26,698 nucleotides of DNA from Ophiothrix spiculata (GCA_000969725.1 JXSR01S062635.1), one strand, 5' to 3'. Counted from the stretch's first letter, positions 1-9,687 are shown. Made by a program: numbers and translations. Notes: a model not told the origin generated them from the letters alone.

Positions 1-411
1 TTCTGATTTTTGTTATCAATTGCCAAGTTATAGAGAATGACTTGAAATGTTCAGTATAATCTATTTCTACTTTTCTGATTCTCATTATCAGTCGCTGAGT
101 TATAGAGAATGACTGATTGAAATGTTCAGTATAATCTATTTTTACTTTTCTGATTTTTGTTATCAATTGCAGAGTTATAGAGAATTACTTGAAATGTTCA
201 GTATAATCTCTTTTTACTTTTCTGATTTTCGTTATCAATTGTCGAGTTATAGAGAATGACTTGAAATGTTCAGTATAATCTATTTCTACTTTTCTGATTT
301 TCGTTATCAATTGCTGAGTTATAGAGAATGACTTGAAATGTTCAGTATAATCTATTTCTACTTTTCTGATTTTCGTTATCAATTACTGAGTTATAGAGAA
401 TGACTTGAAAT
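1..411. repeat. 72-bp tandem repeat, about 5.7 copies
   Basis: Each unit starts with TTCTGATTTT and contains GAGTTATAGAGAATGACTTG and TTCAGTATAATC. Unit starts fall at 1, 73, 148, 220, 292 and 364. The period is 72, except one 75-bp unit carrying a small insertion near 112. The array runs off the left edge, so its true length is unknown. Because 72 is a multiple of three, a repetitive open frame appears on the minus strand (185-382); I treat it as a by-product. Copies differ by only a few substitutions, which suggests recent amplification or homogenisation. Confidence 0.95.
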
Positions 412-1263
412 GATGGACAGATAGAGCTCTTTTGCTTTCTTTCTATCTTTGCATTATCTACCGTTTTGAATGAAATTTGGAAGTATTTGTTCATAAAATA
501 TTATCTCATACCTAAATCTACTTGTGAGAAACAAAGATGAAGACCAATATTCTTTTAAATAAAATACACTTAGAATCTAAGATTATTTTATGTGACTCTC
601 AGGGGAACTCTTGCTTACAAGTACACTTAAACATGAAACCAATTAGCTCTTGATGATTGCCTCAGGAGGCGGTAGGAATTAGAGCAGAAAATAACCTGTA
701 ATAGTGTAGTTACAACTCCTATTGGTAATTACTGGAAAAATGTGTTCTGTTGTGCTATTAAAAGCAAGATAATTGACACGGGTATCAATTAAGCTGACAG
801 ATTTACTTTTGTCTTTCTTTTTATAGGTTAATCTTATAAATTAACATAGCATATAATGCTTATAGAAATTGAAACTTCATTTTAAAAGCAGGATAGTATC
901 AGGCTTTTAAACAGAATGTCTTGCTTATATATTAAGAAGAAAAATAGCTGAATAGGCAATTTTCTTTATTATGAAAAAAACCCTATATTACATTACCATA
1001 TTTTGTTACGAATAACCAATGACTTAATTTTTTCACACTGCTGTTTGATGCGCTCATTAATTAATTTGTTTGACAAAAATCAACTTCTACAAGAAATTCA
1101 GATCCTTAAAAGTGTTTAAATTAGTTCTGGAATTAAATGTTGGACTGTCAAATTTGTTTCAATAATTGGATTTCATGTTTTTTCTCAACAAAATGGTAAC
1201 TTCTCAAACCTGACAAGATGAATGCCTGATTTTCCTTTTAGGTGGAAATGAGTTGGATGACAG
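412..1263. other. Unannotated AT-rich stretch
   Basis: I see no exon with convincing splice sites, no RNA gene and no clear terminal repeats here. It is probably intron or intergenic DNA. Confidence 0.5.
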
Positions 1264-1707
1264 ATATATGCTACCTGCCATATGGAAAAGGGTACCTTAA
1301 GGGTCCCAAAATCAAAATGGATTTTTGGTCTCATCTGAAAGCTGTGATTTTAAGCTTTAAGATGACACCCTGCTTTTGGTTATTAGATGTTTGGTTTCAA
1401 AGTTAACCCCAAAGTGATAAAAGGTATTGGACTGATTCAGAAAACTATAGTTCTGAGAAAATCGAGTTTAAAGTGTTTGTACTGAGTAAAACTTAAATGG
1501 AGAAATGATTTCTATTTGGATTTTAACACAGTTTTGTTATGTTTTGGATGTTACAACCTAATTAATATAATAGAATATACTTCAAAGGTAATTTTTCTGA
1601 TAAAATTAGAAATTTGACTTTGGATGTGATTTTTGAATATGCTCAGCTTCAATGGCTTGAATCATGTAATTTACTAATGTACCTTTTGATATGACGGGTC
1701 ACATAAT
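1264..1707. mobile_element. Inverted-repeat element, family 1, older copy
   Basis: The right end, GTACCTTTTGATATGACGGG followed by TCACATAATA, closely matches the right end of the element at 17567-17825. The left end (ATATATGCTACC, then GGAAAAGGGTACC) is a diverged match to that element's left end. Inside, TTAAGCTTTAAGATGACACC near 1350 matches TTAAGCTTTAAAATGATACC near 17652. Shared ends plus shared interior support two copies of one non-autonomous DNA transposon. No protein is encoded. A TA target like that of Tc1/mariner elements is likely but not proven. Confidence 0.6.
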
Positions 1708-1720
1708 ATTGATTTTAAGA

Positions 1721-2388
1721 TATGTGTACCGTCGCGGCAAAAGGGTCCAGTTGTCGGCAACTTCCATTTTGCGCTAGAGGCCGGTAAAGTTGAAATATAC
1801 CAAAATGTGACGGGAAAGTCAATTTAGAGATTTTTGTGGAAATGAAATCTTTGAACCCTTTTGTATCCAAAATGTAAAGATAGTTAATCAAAAATAACGA
1901 CAAACTTGTAAAAAAGTGTGATTTATATCGCTATGTCGAATCGTTTTCATCATGAAAATTTGTGTTTTGACAAACGGTTATGAGTACGATTATAATAATT
2001 AATTTTGCAATAACGAAACATGATATTGAGTCCAAAAATTGTTATTATATTACTCAAGGTATCGTCTTCCATTGAGCCAAATTTCAAGTCGATAAACAAA
2101 TGGGAACATGGTGGTTGCTATGGAGATTTGCTCATACTCTATTCAGACTGCACACAAAATCGAATGGAAAAACAGGCCTACCTTTAACAGCCTTTTTCTC
2201 ACAAACTAGTTTTGACAAACGGTTATGAGTACGATTTTATAATTTGCCAAAACTCGTCAACCAAAGCTCCGATTTGCATGATTTTGGTATCATTGAAAAG
2301 GGAATTAAATGAGCTTTACCATCACATGAAAATCTCCATATTTTGGTTTTGACCCAACTGTACCCTTTTGCCGCGGCGGTACACATAT
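1721..2388. mobile_element. Inverted-repeat element with CpG-rich ends
   Basis: The left end reads ATATGTGTACCGTCGCGGCA then AAAGGGTCCAGTTG. The right end is its inverse (CAACTGTACCCTTTTGCCGC then GGCGGTACACATAT), with two mismatches over about 34 bp. The flanking ATAT makes a TA or ATAT target duplication possible but ambiguous. The interior is about 600 bp with no transposase-like frame, so this is a non-autonomous element. It starts about 14 bp after the end of the element at 1264-1707. Confidence 0.85.
1964..2236 (+). repeat. Perfect 28-bp direct repeat inside the 1721-2388 element
   Basis: GTTTTGACAAACGGTTATGA followed by GTACGATT occurs at 1964-1991 and again, identically, at 2209-2236, a spacing of 245 bp. 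Flanking bases differ, so only the 28-mer is duplicated or conserved. Confidence 0.9.
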
Positions 2389-3050
2389 AGGGAAATGAAT
2401 GTTGAACATTCTTTTGTATTGTTTTTTAAATTAAAAGAATTACTGTTGGACTAGAAAATAGCATTTTTAATTCACAATAATAAGAATAAAAAGTTGAATA
2501 TTGCCAACATGCAACTGATTCCTGTGATTGTGTATAATGTTTGCATAGCTCAATTTTGTAATCCTGTATACACTCAGTTTTTTTGCCTTAAATTGCAAAG
2601 AAATTGCACAGTTATCAATCACAATATTAAAAATTGTCCCAAGCATGCCATAAGTGATAGGTAGTTGCCTGTAAAGTTTGCTGAGTATTTGTGACCATCC
2701 ACCACAAACCTCCAGTAAAGTCAGCCCTTGGGTCAAATTTGTTATACTGTCAGATTTAAAAGGAACACATCTACAAAGCGTGTGATATCCAGAAAAGGAA
2801 CTACGATTCTTCGAAAGCATGACATACCGGTATCATAATATTTAAAATCCAAAAAAACTTGATTGAAGTTTCCATTTATGCACTTATCAACTTCATCTAA
2901 AAACATTTTTTTTAACCAAATATTTTGGGAGTTGTAGTGAAAGCTGCTATATGGCAAACAAAAATTAATTGCACAGAATGCAGGGCACATTGTTTGTCAG
3001 TGCAACTCCTACGCTTGATTTTTTGTTACAATTATCCAATTAAGTTTTAC
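2389..3050. other. Unannotated AT-rich stretch
   Basis: It contains only short minus-strand open frames (2467-2820, 2742-2990) with no family resemblance I recognise. I see no gene or terminal repeats. Confidence 0.5.
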
Positions 3051-3054
3051 TTAA

Positions 3055-3592
3055 AGGGACTGGCCTAGATTATTCCCACTAATTTTTTACCTACATATTT
3101 TTTTACATGAATCGGTAGAACTTGTTTATAGTAATACAACCTACAAGTAGTTTTCCATGATTTTGAGGAATATTGGAGAAAATTGCAATTCTTTACCTAC
3201 TTTAATTTTTTTCGCCGGCGAAAAAAAAAAGATGTGAAAACAGTGTTTCTAGTTTCAAAAATTAAAAAAGATTTTGTTTCTACACATGTGATGGGTAAAC
3301 AAATTATTTTTGATGAAATTGTTTCTCTTTTAACATGTATTAAATTATCTCTAAGAGCTTTATTGGATTTTTTTATCTGGTAAATCCAGATCTGAGGTAC
3401 AAATTTAGGATTCAGAAAACACAAGATAGTCACACCACCATCAAAGAATGATATATTGCAAATTAGTTATCTCACAATTTGGGCCATTTCTGTGTAAATT
3501 TGTGTACTTTTTTAGCTATTACTACAATTTTAAGCTGTATTTAGAGCGTTTCCATACGTTTTTAATTCTAAGTGGAATCTAGGCTAGTCCCT
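3055..3592. mobile_element. Inverted-repeat element flanked by TTAA
   Basis: The left end AGGGACTGGCCTAGATT is matched in inverse by AATCTAGGCTAGTCCCT at the right, with one mismatch in 17. Both ends are bordered by TTAA (3051-3054 and 3593-3596), the target used by piggyBac-type and some other DNA transposons. The ends do not begin with the CCC typical of piggyBac, so the superfamily is open. There is no transposase; the interior carries a sharp palindrome at 3206-3227. Confidence 0.8.
3206..3227. repeat. Perfect 22-bp palindrome, T7-CGCCGGCG-A7
   Basis: Seven T, then CGCCGGCG, then A residues (ten in all, seven paired) form an exact palindrome within an otherwise AT-rich element. It could extrude as a cruciform or be a relic of the element's internal structure. 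Confidence 0.9.
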
Positions 3593-3596
3593 TTAA

Positions 3597-4216
3597 TCTG
3601 AGTATTTTAAAGGCATGAACAACTCACATTTTGTCAGAATGTTTTTTTATATGTATTTTGAACTGTAGATTAATTTGAAAAATACCAACTTTACTGTTGG
3701 TTCTTGATGGGTGGTCACATGTCTCCACTTCAACAATCCTCTTGATTTTCAAGCATGTGACTTTTCTTATAAGATATAGTACGAAGTAGTTAGCAATCAG
3801 TGCATAAGAGGGTAGGGTTCATCATGGAAGCATTTTTGAACAAGTTTCCGCAATCATGGCCTGCAGGAATAACTGATTTGATTTTATTAAAAACTATATA
3901 ACATTGATAGAAGAGATAGAATTTCAACAGGAATGTTCTTATAAGTGCAGGGGATTTCATTCACATGGGTGTCTTTCACAATGTGTTCTTGCTCCAGTTT
4001 AGTTTCCTGTGAGGATGTTATAATCATATAGCAAATAAAAATTGAGATTCTTAAAGAAATTGATTTAGAATAAGCGGTCCTTTGACAGTAATGTTGTCCC
4101 TTTGTGAAGATGTCCTACATCAGTATGTGATGTTAAGACGTTGCAGTTCTTGTTACAAAGAGACTCCAGTTACTCTCAGCACTGATACTGCAAAAAAGAC
4201 AAAACAATGAAATTTA
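3597..4216. other. Unannotated AT-rich stretch
   Basis: No exon, RNA gene or clear repeat was found here. Confidence 0.45.
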
Positions 4217-4303
4217 CTTTTGTTAAAATGGGTTTTCTGCCTTTTTTGACTGATAATTTTAAAACAAACTAATTAGTCAATAAGAAAACCATCACTATTA
4301 AAA
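4217..4303. repeat. Imperfect inverted repeat (hairpin)
   Basis: GGTTTTCT and TTGACTGATAATTT on the left pair with AACTAATTAGTCAATAAG and AAAACC on the right, with several bulges. It may be a small degraded inverted-repeat element. No target duplication was identified. Confidence 0.45.
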
Positions 4304-4399
4304 CACAGATTTTTGTTTTATTTTGTTGTTTAGTTTTCAAGTTATGGTAAAACAAGTATTAATAAGGAATTACGAGGTTCCAACAAGATAAAAAAAATT

Positions 4400-4420
4400 A
4401 AATCAATCAATCAATCAATA
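4400..4420. repeat. (AATC)n microsatellite
   Basis: About five AATC units in a row lie just left of the foldback element at 4437. Confidence 0.85.
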
Positions 4421-4436
4421 GGTACATAAGTAGATC

Positions 4437-4698
4437 AAAGGTGAAAACATACTATTTTGAGCTATCAAACATTTGGTGCCCTAACCCTAACCCTAACCCC
4501 AATGCATCTTCTAATCAATAACGGATGATTGGTGTTGAAAATCACCAAGCAAAGAAAATTTGGTGGAGTATTGATTTTTCATCACCAAGCATCCGTTACT
4601 AATAGAAAATACATTGTAACTATATATCAGATCATAAGATGACAAAGACTTGATGCACCAAATGTTTGGTAGCCCATATGAAGTATGTTTTCACCTTT
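4437..4698. mobile_element. Foldback element with long arms
   Basis: The left arm AAAGGTGAAAACATAC and CAAACATTTGGTGC are mirrored on the right by GCACCAAATGTTTGG and GTATGTTTTCACCTTT. Further in, ATAACGGATGATTGGTG pairs with CACCAAGCATCCGTTACT. Nearly the whole 262 bp can fold on itself. There is no coding capacity. The left arm alone carries a telomere-like tract (4479-4500). Confidence 0.8.
4479..4500 (-). repeat. Short interstitial telomere-like tract (CCCTAA)n
   Basis: CCCTAA occurs three times in a row followed by CCCC on the + strand, which is the TTAGGG animal telomere repeat on the minus strand. The opposite arm of the foldback has no such tract, so it was probably added after the arms formed. 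Confidence 0.85.
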
Positions 4699-4854
4699 AG
4701 TCAACAAAAAATATAAAAAAAGATTCCTTAGTAAAGAAACTTGATGTAGAGCAGATATGTTTGCATCATCTCATTTGATTGATCAAGCTATGAAATAATG
4801 TAAAAAAATTAATACTCTAGAAATAAAGGTGAATTTAAACAATATTGACTAAGT

Positions 4855-4963
4855 TCCGGTGCAGACTCCACTATTGTATATAATATTTTGCTTAGAATAT
4901 TCTATGCTGACGACAAAATGATGTAGTTTTATATTCTATACGATAGATGAGTCTGCACCGGGC
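4855..4963. mobile_element. Short inverted-repeat element with 6-bp target duplication
   Basis: CCGGTGCAGACTC on the left is mirrored by GAGTCTGCACCGG on the right, with looser pairing extending inward. CTAAGT lies directly outside both ends (4849-4854 and 4964-4969), giving a plausible target duplication. The element is about 109 bp and non-coding. Confidence 0.75.
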
Positions 4964-5308
4964 CTAAGTCTTGAATCTTGAATGTATGTATGTTGAAGAA
5001 AGCTGGGGTGATATTAATCAAGTATAGATTTCAAAATAATATTGCTATAAGTTTAGCATGTCTGTCAGAAACCTTATTAATTCATAATTGTGATTATTAT
5101 TTGATTATGCATTCTGATGGCAACTGACTTGGTGTACTACTTATAAAGGAGGATAGACTAGGTTGGATGTTTATTTGTAATAGATTGCGAGCAGTTTGTC
5201 CCCTGGAGCCAGAACAGATGTCCATTATATCTGTGATGGACATGGACAGTTTAAGGGGACATATTGCAATGTGATTCCTTGGAAAAACTTTAGAATTGAC
5301 TGCATGTT

Positions 5309-5373
5309 ATAAGGGGTAGGGATTATGGTTAGGGTTAGAATATGGATAGAGTTAGAGGTTAAGGTAAGGTGAA
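5309..5373 (+). repeat. Degenerate GTTAGG-like tract
   Basis: Imperfect repeats such as GGTTAGGGTTAG, GAGTTAGAGGTTAAGG and TAAGGTGAAAGG suggest a decayed telomere-like simple repeat. The match is loose. The rest of 4970-5416 shows nothing else. Confidence 0.4.
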
Positions 5374-5416
5374 AGGTCAATTGTTTTACCTTCAAAGATT
5401 ATGAGTTACACACTTA

Positions 5417-5480
5417 AGGTTTATTGTCTTTACCACTTTTAAAAATGGAGGTTTATTGTCTTTACCACTTTTAAAAATGG
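5417..5480. repeat. Perfect 32-bp tandem duplication
   Basis: AGGTTTATTGTCTTTACCAC then TTTTAAAAATGG is present twice head to tail with no differences (5417-5448 and 5449-5480). Identity implies a recent duplication or an assembly artefact. Confidence 0.95.
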
Positions 5481-6813
5481 TCTCAATTACTGCTTTGTAA
5501 ACATGTGTGTATATCACGATACAGACGTTATGTATTTTGAATAATATTATTTTACATCAGAATCTGCTCAATATGAAAATTGTTTGTAATTATTAACCCA
5601 TGCTCATGTAACTTATTTGAGACATGGCAGCGGTGGTGCTGGCTTCAGGATCAATCATGTTATGTTTGCAATCTATACCTATAACCATCTAACAATGTCC
5701 GACTAATGATTTTTCTAATATATCATCTAACATAGCTTGTGAAAAGTTATGGCTGAAATAATCATCTTATGTTACACAGTGGCTACTTTCCACAGGCATT
5801 TTACAGGTTAACAGTCTTATTTATAGGCAACTTCCAAGTCAAAAACCTTTCCTCAATCTTAAAGCAGTTTTCATAAAAAATAAAATGCTCTTGTTTTGAT
5901 CCAGTAACTTATGCGGAATAATTCATGACTTTTATGCACTTTTGAATGGATTTTTCTGTAAAGAGTAAATATTTTGTTTTTTAAATATGATTTAATGTAG
6001 TGTTATTGTATTTATTAACTCTTTAAGTGGCCTAGTGGATATCTGGAGCCCTATTGCAGATGTGTGTGAAAATGCAATTTTTGTTTTGCATCGCCCTTCT
6101 ATCCTTCACTTAACATTGTTGGCCTCTCAGTGGCAAAAAAAAATTTCAAGTCCGTAAAGTAGTTTTTGTGCTAATTAGCAAAAAAGTAGGTTTTCAAGGG
6201 TACTGTTTGAGCTTATTTTGCACAACAATTGTAACCAAATTATATTTTGGGAAAAATGTTTTAGCAATGTAGTTGTACTTACAATAGACACTTATGACAA
6301 CATTTCATGCAAAAATCCCTTTGGGAACAGGGTTTTTAAATCTTAAGCAGGGCATTTTTTGATTGGACATTTAGAAATATTTTTAGCCGCAAATTTTTAT
6401 TTTTAAACATTTCATCCAATTTTTGATTCATTTTTTCTGTATGTTGCATTTGATTCTTTTGAATAGCTTTATCAAAAACCAAACTTATAATGCACAAGTT
6501 TATTTTGGGAAAATATTGTGTTTTTTGGTAGAAAATGCAGTGTTTAAGCATAGCTTAGTAAACATAGTGGTTTTGGAATATTTGTTGTAGCTTTAATGCT
6601 GTGACGACATTTATTTACAAGCTGCACAATGTCAGCCTTGCTGCTGCAAAAAGATTTTCAGCCAGTGGAGACAAGCCAGTACATTGTCTTAATGTATGTC
6701 ACAAATATTTGGTATAAATGCATTCTTGGCTGCAATAATCCATTGTGACAATTGTGCATTATAACAACCATTTAGAATGACTACAATGTTTTTCATGTAT
6801 TTGCTAAAGCACT
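5481..6813. other. Unannotated AT-rich stretch
   Basis: No exon, RNA gene or clear element was found. The minus-strand open frame at 6336-6551 resembles nothing I know and is low-complexity. Confidence 0.45.
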
Positions 6814-7105
6814 TAAGCCAAAAAGAAAAAGTAGTTTGCTTGTCCTCAGCCAACTGACCTAACTTTGGAAACCAGGATTTTTTTCCCCTAGTTACTGTAC
6901 AAAAGAATACTGACCCTAATTTTGGAAATTCCCCAAATGTTTTCCCTTTCAGATTATTTCATTCTGAAAATGCAGGAAAAATGGATTTTATAGTTTGTGT
7001 TGAGTATTTTATAGAGTATGTATGTTGATTACAAAATTATCTTATTAGTTTATCTTCCTAGCCTTGATTACTACATACATACAATGGAGTTTGCTAGTAA
7101 ATAGA

Positions 7106-7129
7106 AAATAAATAAATAAATAAATAAAT
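7106..7129. repeat. (AAAT)n microsatellite
   Basis: Six AAAT units lie inside the inverted-repeat element at 6816-7342. Confidence 0.9.
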
Positions 7130-7145
7130 TCAGTTGAGGACAAGC

Positions 7146-7309
7146 TTTCTTCAATGCTGGGAAGGTAACAGACTCACAGAGAAGAAGGTGTGGCGAACCC
7201 CTCACCGCAAATATAACAAATTGTGGAGTCTGGCGCAAACGCTTCGTAAGAGAGATGGGTACTCCGACCTGTAAAATACAGGCCGTCCCCTTTACCTTTT
7301 ACCTTTACC
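7146..7309 (+). mobile_element. SINE-like retroposon with 12-bp target duplication
   Basis: TTGAGGACAAGC occurs exactly at 7134-7145 and 7310-7321, flanking 164 bp that end in an ACCTTT-type simple repeat (CCCTTTACCTTTTACCTTTA). A long target duplication with a simple-repeat 3' tail is the signature of target-primed retroposition. The body is more GC-rich than its surroundings and contains a small hairpin, CCTGTAAAATACAGG. I cannot place convincing tRNA-type promoter boxes, so it may be a SINE or the 3' end of a 5'-truncated LINE. Confidence 0.8.
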
Positions 7310-7512
7310 TTGAGGACAAGCAAACAATTTTTTTTTTGGCCTTACGTTAGTGTGCATTGTACTATTCTTAAGATTAATATTGCAGTAGAATGGATGTTTC
7401 TAGTATTTGCAATAAATTTTTGAAAAGTCTGTTTTTCAAAACAATTTGTGCATGATATTACATTTAAATATGCATGTAGTAAACATTCACTCCTATTTCT
7501 TTCTTGATCCAG

Positions 7513-7573
7513 CTGGATTTAAAACCAACTGGCCGACTACAAGTGCAGCTCAAATGCTTCTCTGAGGAAATGG
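7513..7573 (+). CDS. Internal exon: end of the C2 domain of a novel-type (delta/theta-like) protein kinase C
   Basis: The exon lies between a good acceptor (TTTCTTTCTTGATCCAG) and a near-consensus donor (G|GTAAGT). Its 61 nt start in phase 0 and end in phase 1, reading LDLKPTGRLQVQLKCFSEEM plus one base. The pattern LDLxPxGxLxVxLxxFxEE resembles the last two beta strands of the C2 domain in PKC delta and theta, where a similar LDL/LELxP segment ends in YFLE. PKC epsilon/eta and PKN share the first part but diverge at the end. Novel PKCs are diacylglycerol-activated serine/threonine kinases; their C2 does not bind calcium and helps in targeting. I found no neighbouring C2 or C1 exon in the window, so the flanking introns are at least several kilobases long. 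Family assignment rests on 20 residues and is inference; PKN or another C2 protein is the alternative. Confidence 0.6.
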
Positions 7574-9191
7574 GTAAGTGGGATTCTCTTGTTCTACTTT
7601 AACTTGAAAGGATTTACTTATAGGAATGTGTAGCTAGAGTAAAGTCATACAATCTTACAGTGCTTGTTGTGCTATTTTTGACCCATTTTTGCCAGCCAAT
7701 TTTACTGGTTATCCGGATAGTGTTGATAAAACAACAAACAAGAAAAACATTTTTTGAATAAGTTTAACATTGTTTTTGCAAACTGTTCTTTATACTGTGG
7801 TTGCTCAATTTAAAATTCATATAAAAAAGAGATTTTTTTTTTGAAATAGAGAGCATAGAATTAATGATAAGGCAGCTATTTGAGTTTGTATAAAATGCAC
7901 TTAGAATGCAACAATATAGCTGCCTTATTTGTTCTGTGTTATTGACAAATAAAGTGAGGTTGTGACATGATTATTATTTATAATTCAGCATATTACTATC
8001 TTTTTTGATCTTAACAGAACTGGTAATCCAACATTTGTTTGAATATAAAAAGAAATTCAAATCTAAATCACTTCATTCACAGTGTTTTGATTTAATTATT
8101 GTGTCAAATGCATTCATATAAAATAAATATGAAAAGATATTTCACTTGTGTCACACGTAAGATTGTATTGACTAACTTGATTGCACACTCTTGAACATGC
8201 ATATTACAAATCACTTTCAGAATTTTTTATTTTATTGACTTTCACCAAGGTCAGTGACCAGTGGAAAATAGCCGGAGTCTTAGCACAGCGGTCTATTGCG
8301 ATGCACATTTTTCTCGAAGCAACTAAGCTGAAATAACTGACAGTCAATATCATGTATTTACATTGAATTGATTATTGTTAGTTTGGGTCTATGAATTTTA
8401 AGATGTAATCGTCTTTAAAATTGCTGAATTTTGTATTCGATAATTGTGCACTGCACATTAATACTCAACATGTTACAGAATTTTTACTTCTTGATTTTGA
8501 ATTTATTACACATGGATTATATGTGTTTAAAAAAGATATGTGACATGCTCAAGGGAAATATGTCACATGTTGGTTATTTTCAATTTTGATTATTTATTAC
8601 AAATTATTGTGTGTTACAAATGCTACATTTTGATGAAGACCCCATTATTATAATTGGTATTCTTGTTCCAGTGATATGTATGATTCTTTTCATTTTAAAA
8701 AGAATGAAAAAGAAAAGAATATTTCAAACCCTTTTTGCCTGTAAATCAATAATATATCAGATACGACTCATCCCTCGTGATCATGTCACATATGTTGTAA
8801 ATTCAGATGATATACTTTTTCAAACCAATATCTGAACACCGCAGTGAACAATGACCATATGACAGATATAAAGTGTCCTTAATTTTCCTGTGTTGATCTG
8901 AACGCAGTAACAACTAACATATTCCACATTTTGGTTTCAGGACAAAAAGCAGAAACAATTATTGTACCATTCTGCTTAGAATTCAATACAATGTTCAAAT
9001 CTGTGCATGCTGCATGAAACTAAATTTTCACGTATTGTCAATTAAATCTTTCTCATTACTTATGATTCCTAAGAAATAAAATTTTCAAACTGGCCTAAGT
9101 AGCTCTGAAATGCATTTTTGCTATTACTAATTTTCACCCAAAATGATCATGTAGTTCTTCATCTTTATTTGACCTGCATCTAAATTCTAAT
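7574..9191. other. Probable intron after the PKC-like exon
   Basis: This is AT-rich sequence without further exons that I can support. Apart from the hairpin at 7867-7928 I see no clear repeats. An open frame at 8611-8835 has one hydrophobic stretch but starts at GTG and has no recognisable relatives. Confidence 0.45.
7867..7928. repeat. 62-nt hairpin with perfect 13-bp stem
   Basis: ATAAGGCAGCTAT at 7867-7879 is exactly mirrored by ATAGCTGCCTTAT at 7916-7928. The 36-nt loop has further partial pairing. It lies about 300 nt into the presumed intron. It could be a tiny inverted-repeat element or an RNA hairpin; no evidence separates these. Confidence 0.75.
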
Positions 9192-9638
9192 ATATGAGAG
9201 GTGCTCTGGCAAAATGAGAGGAAAGTCACAAATTTCAAGATTGAGTTTATGACATGGTCTAATTCTCTATAATATCAGCTTTTGAATGATATACAATATG
9301 TCACACTTTCTTACTCCATTCTTCATTTAGAGATCGAAATCCAAAGCAGTCCGCTGAATATATTGCAATAAAAATTAGCTGCAAATCGATTTTAAAGATG
9401 CTGATTACTACAGTGTATAACATGCAATCAGTTAACCGTGAATAAGATTTCAATATTTTAATAATTGCACTTCTCAACAAGTTTACCTTCAAAACTTAAG
9501 GAATAGGTAAACACGTATGCATGAATGCATTTTATATCGAAAATTTTTCACTTTTTCACTCTATTTTTACTTTAGATGCCATTTATTCAAACTGTACATT
9601 AGCAACTTCCCTCTCATTTTGCCAGAGCAGCCCACATA
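9192..9638. mobile_element. Inverted-repeat element, family 2
   Basis: The left end contains GCTCTGGCAAAATGAGAGGA and the right end the mirror TCCCTCTCATTTTGCCAGAGC, with one mismatch over about 24 bp and looser pairing out to ATATG/CATAT. A second copy of this end lies at 26659-26698. The interior has short open frames on both strands but nothing transposase-like. Confidence 0.8.
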
Positions 9639-9687
9639 TTGTGATGCATATATTTTAAATGTGCAGCAGTATTGTTGGAAGAATCAG

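Larger units (their letters stand above)
6816..7342. mobile_element. Inverted-repeat element, right end split by a retroposon
   Basis: The left end, AGCCAAAAAGAAAAAGTAG then TTTGCTTGTCCTCAGCCAAC, is mirrored at the right by TTCAGTTGAGGACAAGC, then (after an inserted 176 bp) AAACAATTTTTTTTTTGGCCT. TA lies outside each end (6814-6815 and 7343-7344), consistent with a Tc1/mariner-type target. Without the insertion the element would be about 350 bp. No transposase is present. Confidence 0.75.

Noticed and set aside
185..382. 65-codon minus-strand repetitive frame
   Set aside because: It is a product of the 72-bp tandem repeat, whose period is a multiple of three.
1..411. Possible CRISPR-like array
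   Set aside because: The 72-bp units are contiguous with no unique spacers, and the context is an animal genome.
1242..1290. Exon-like segment after CTTTTAG with a GGGTACC donor-like end
   Set aside because: Most of it falls in the left end of a family-1 element, and the translation matches no PKC or other domain.
2467..2990. Two minus-strand frames (117 and 82 codons)
   Set aside because: No recognisable domain, no splice context, and AT-rich chance composition.
8611..8835. Open frame with one hydrophobic stretch and a basic cluster (VICMILFILKRMKKKR), possible small membrane protein
   Set aside because: It starts at GTG, the first ATG has no supporting context, no family is recognised, and composition is that of AT-rich chance frames.
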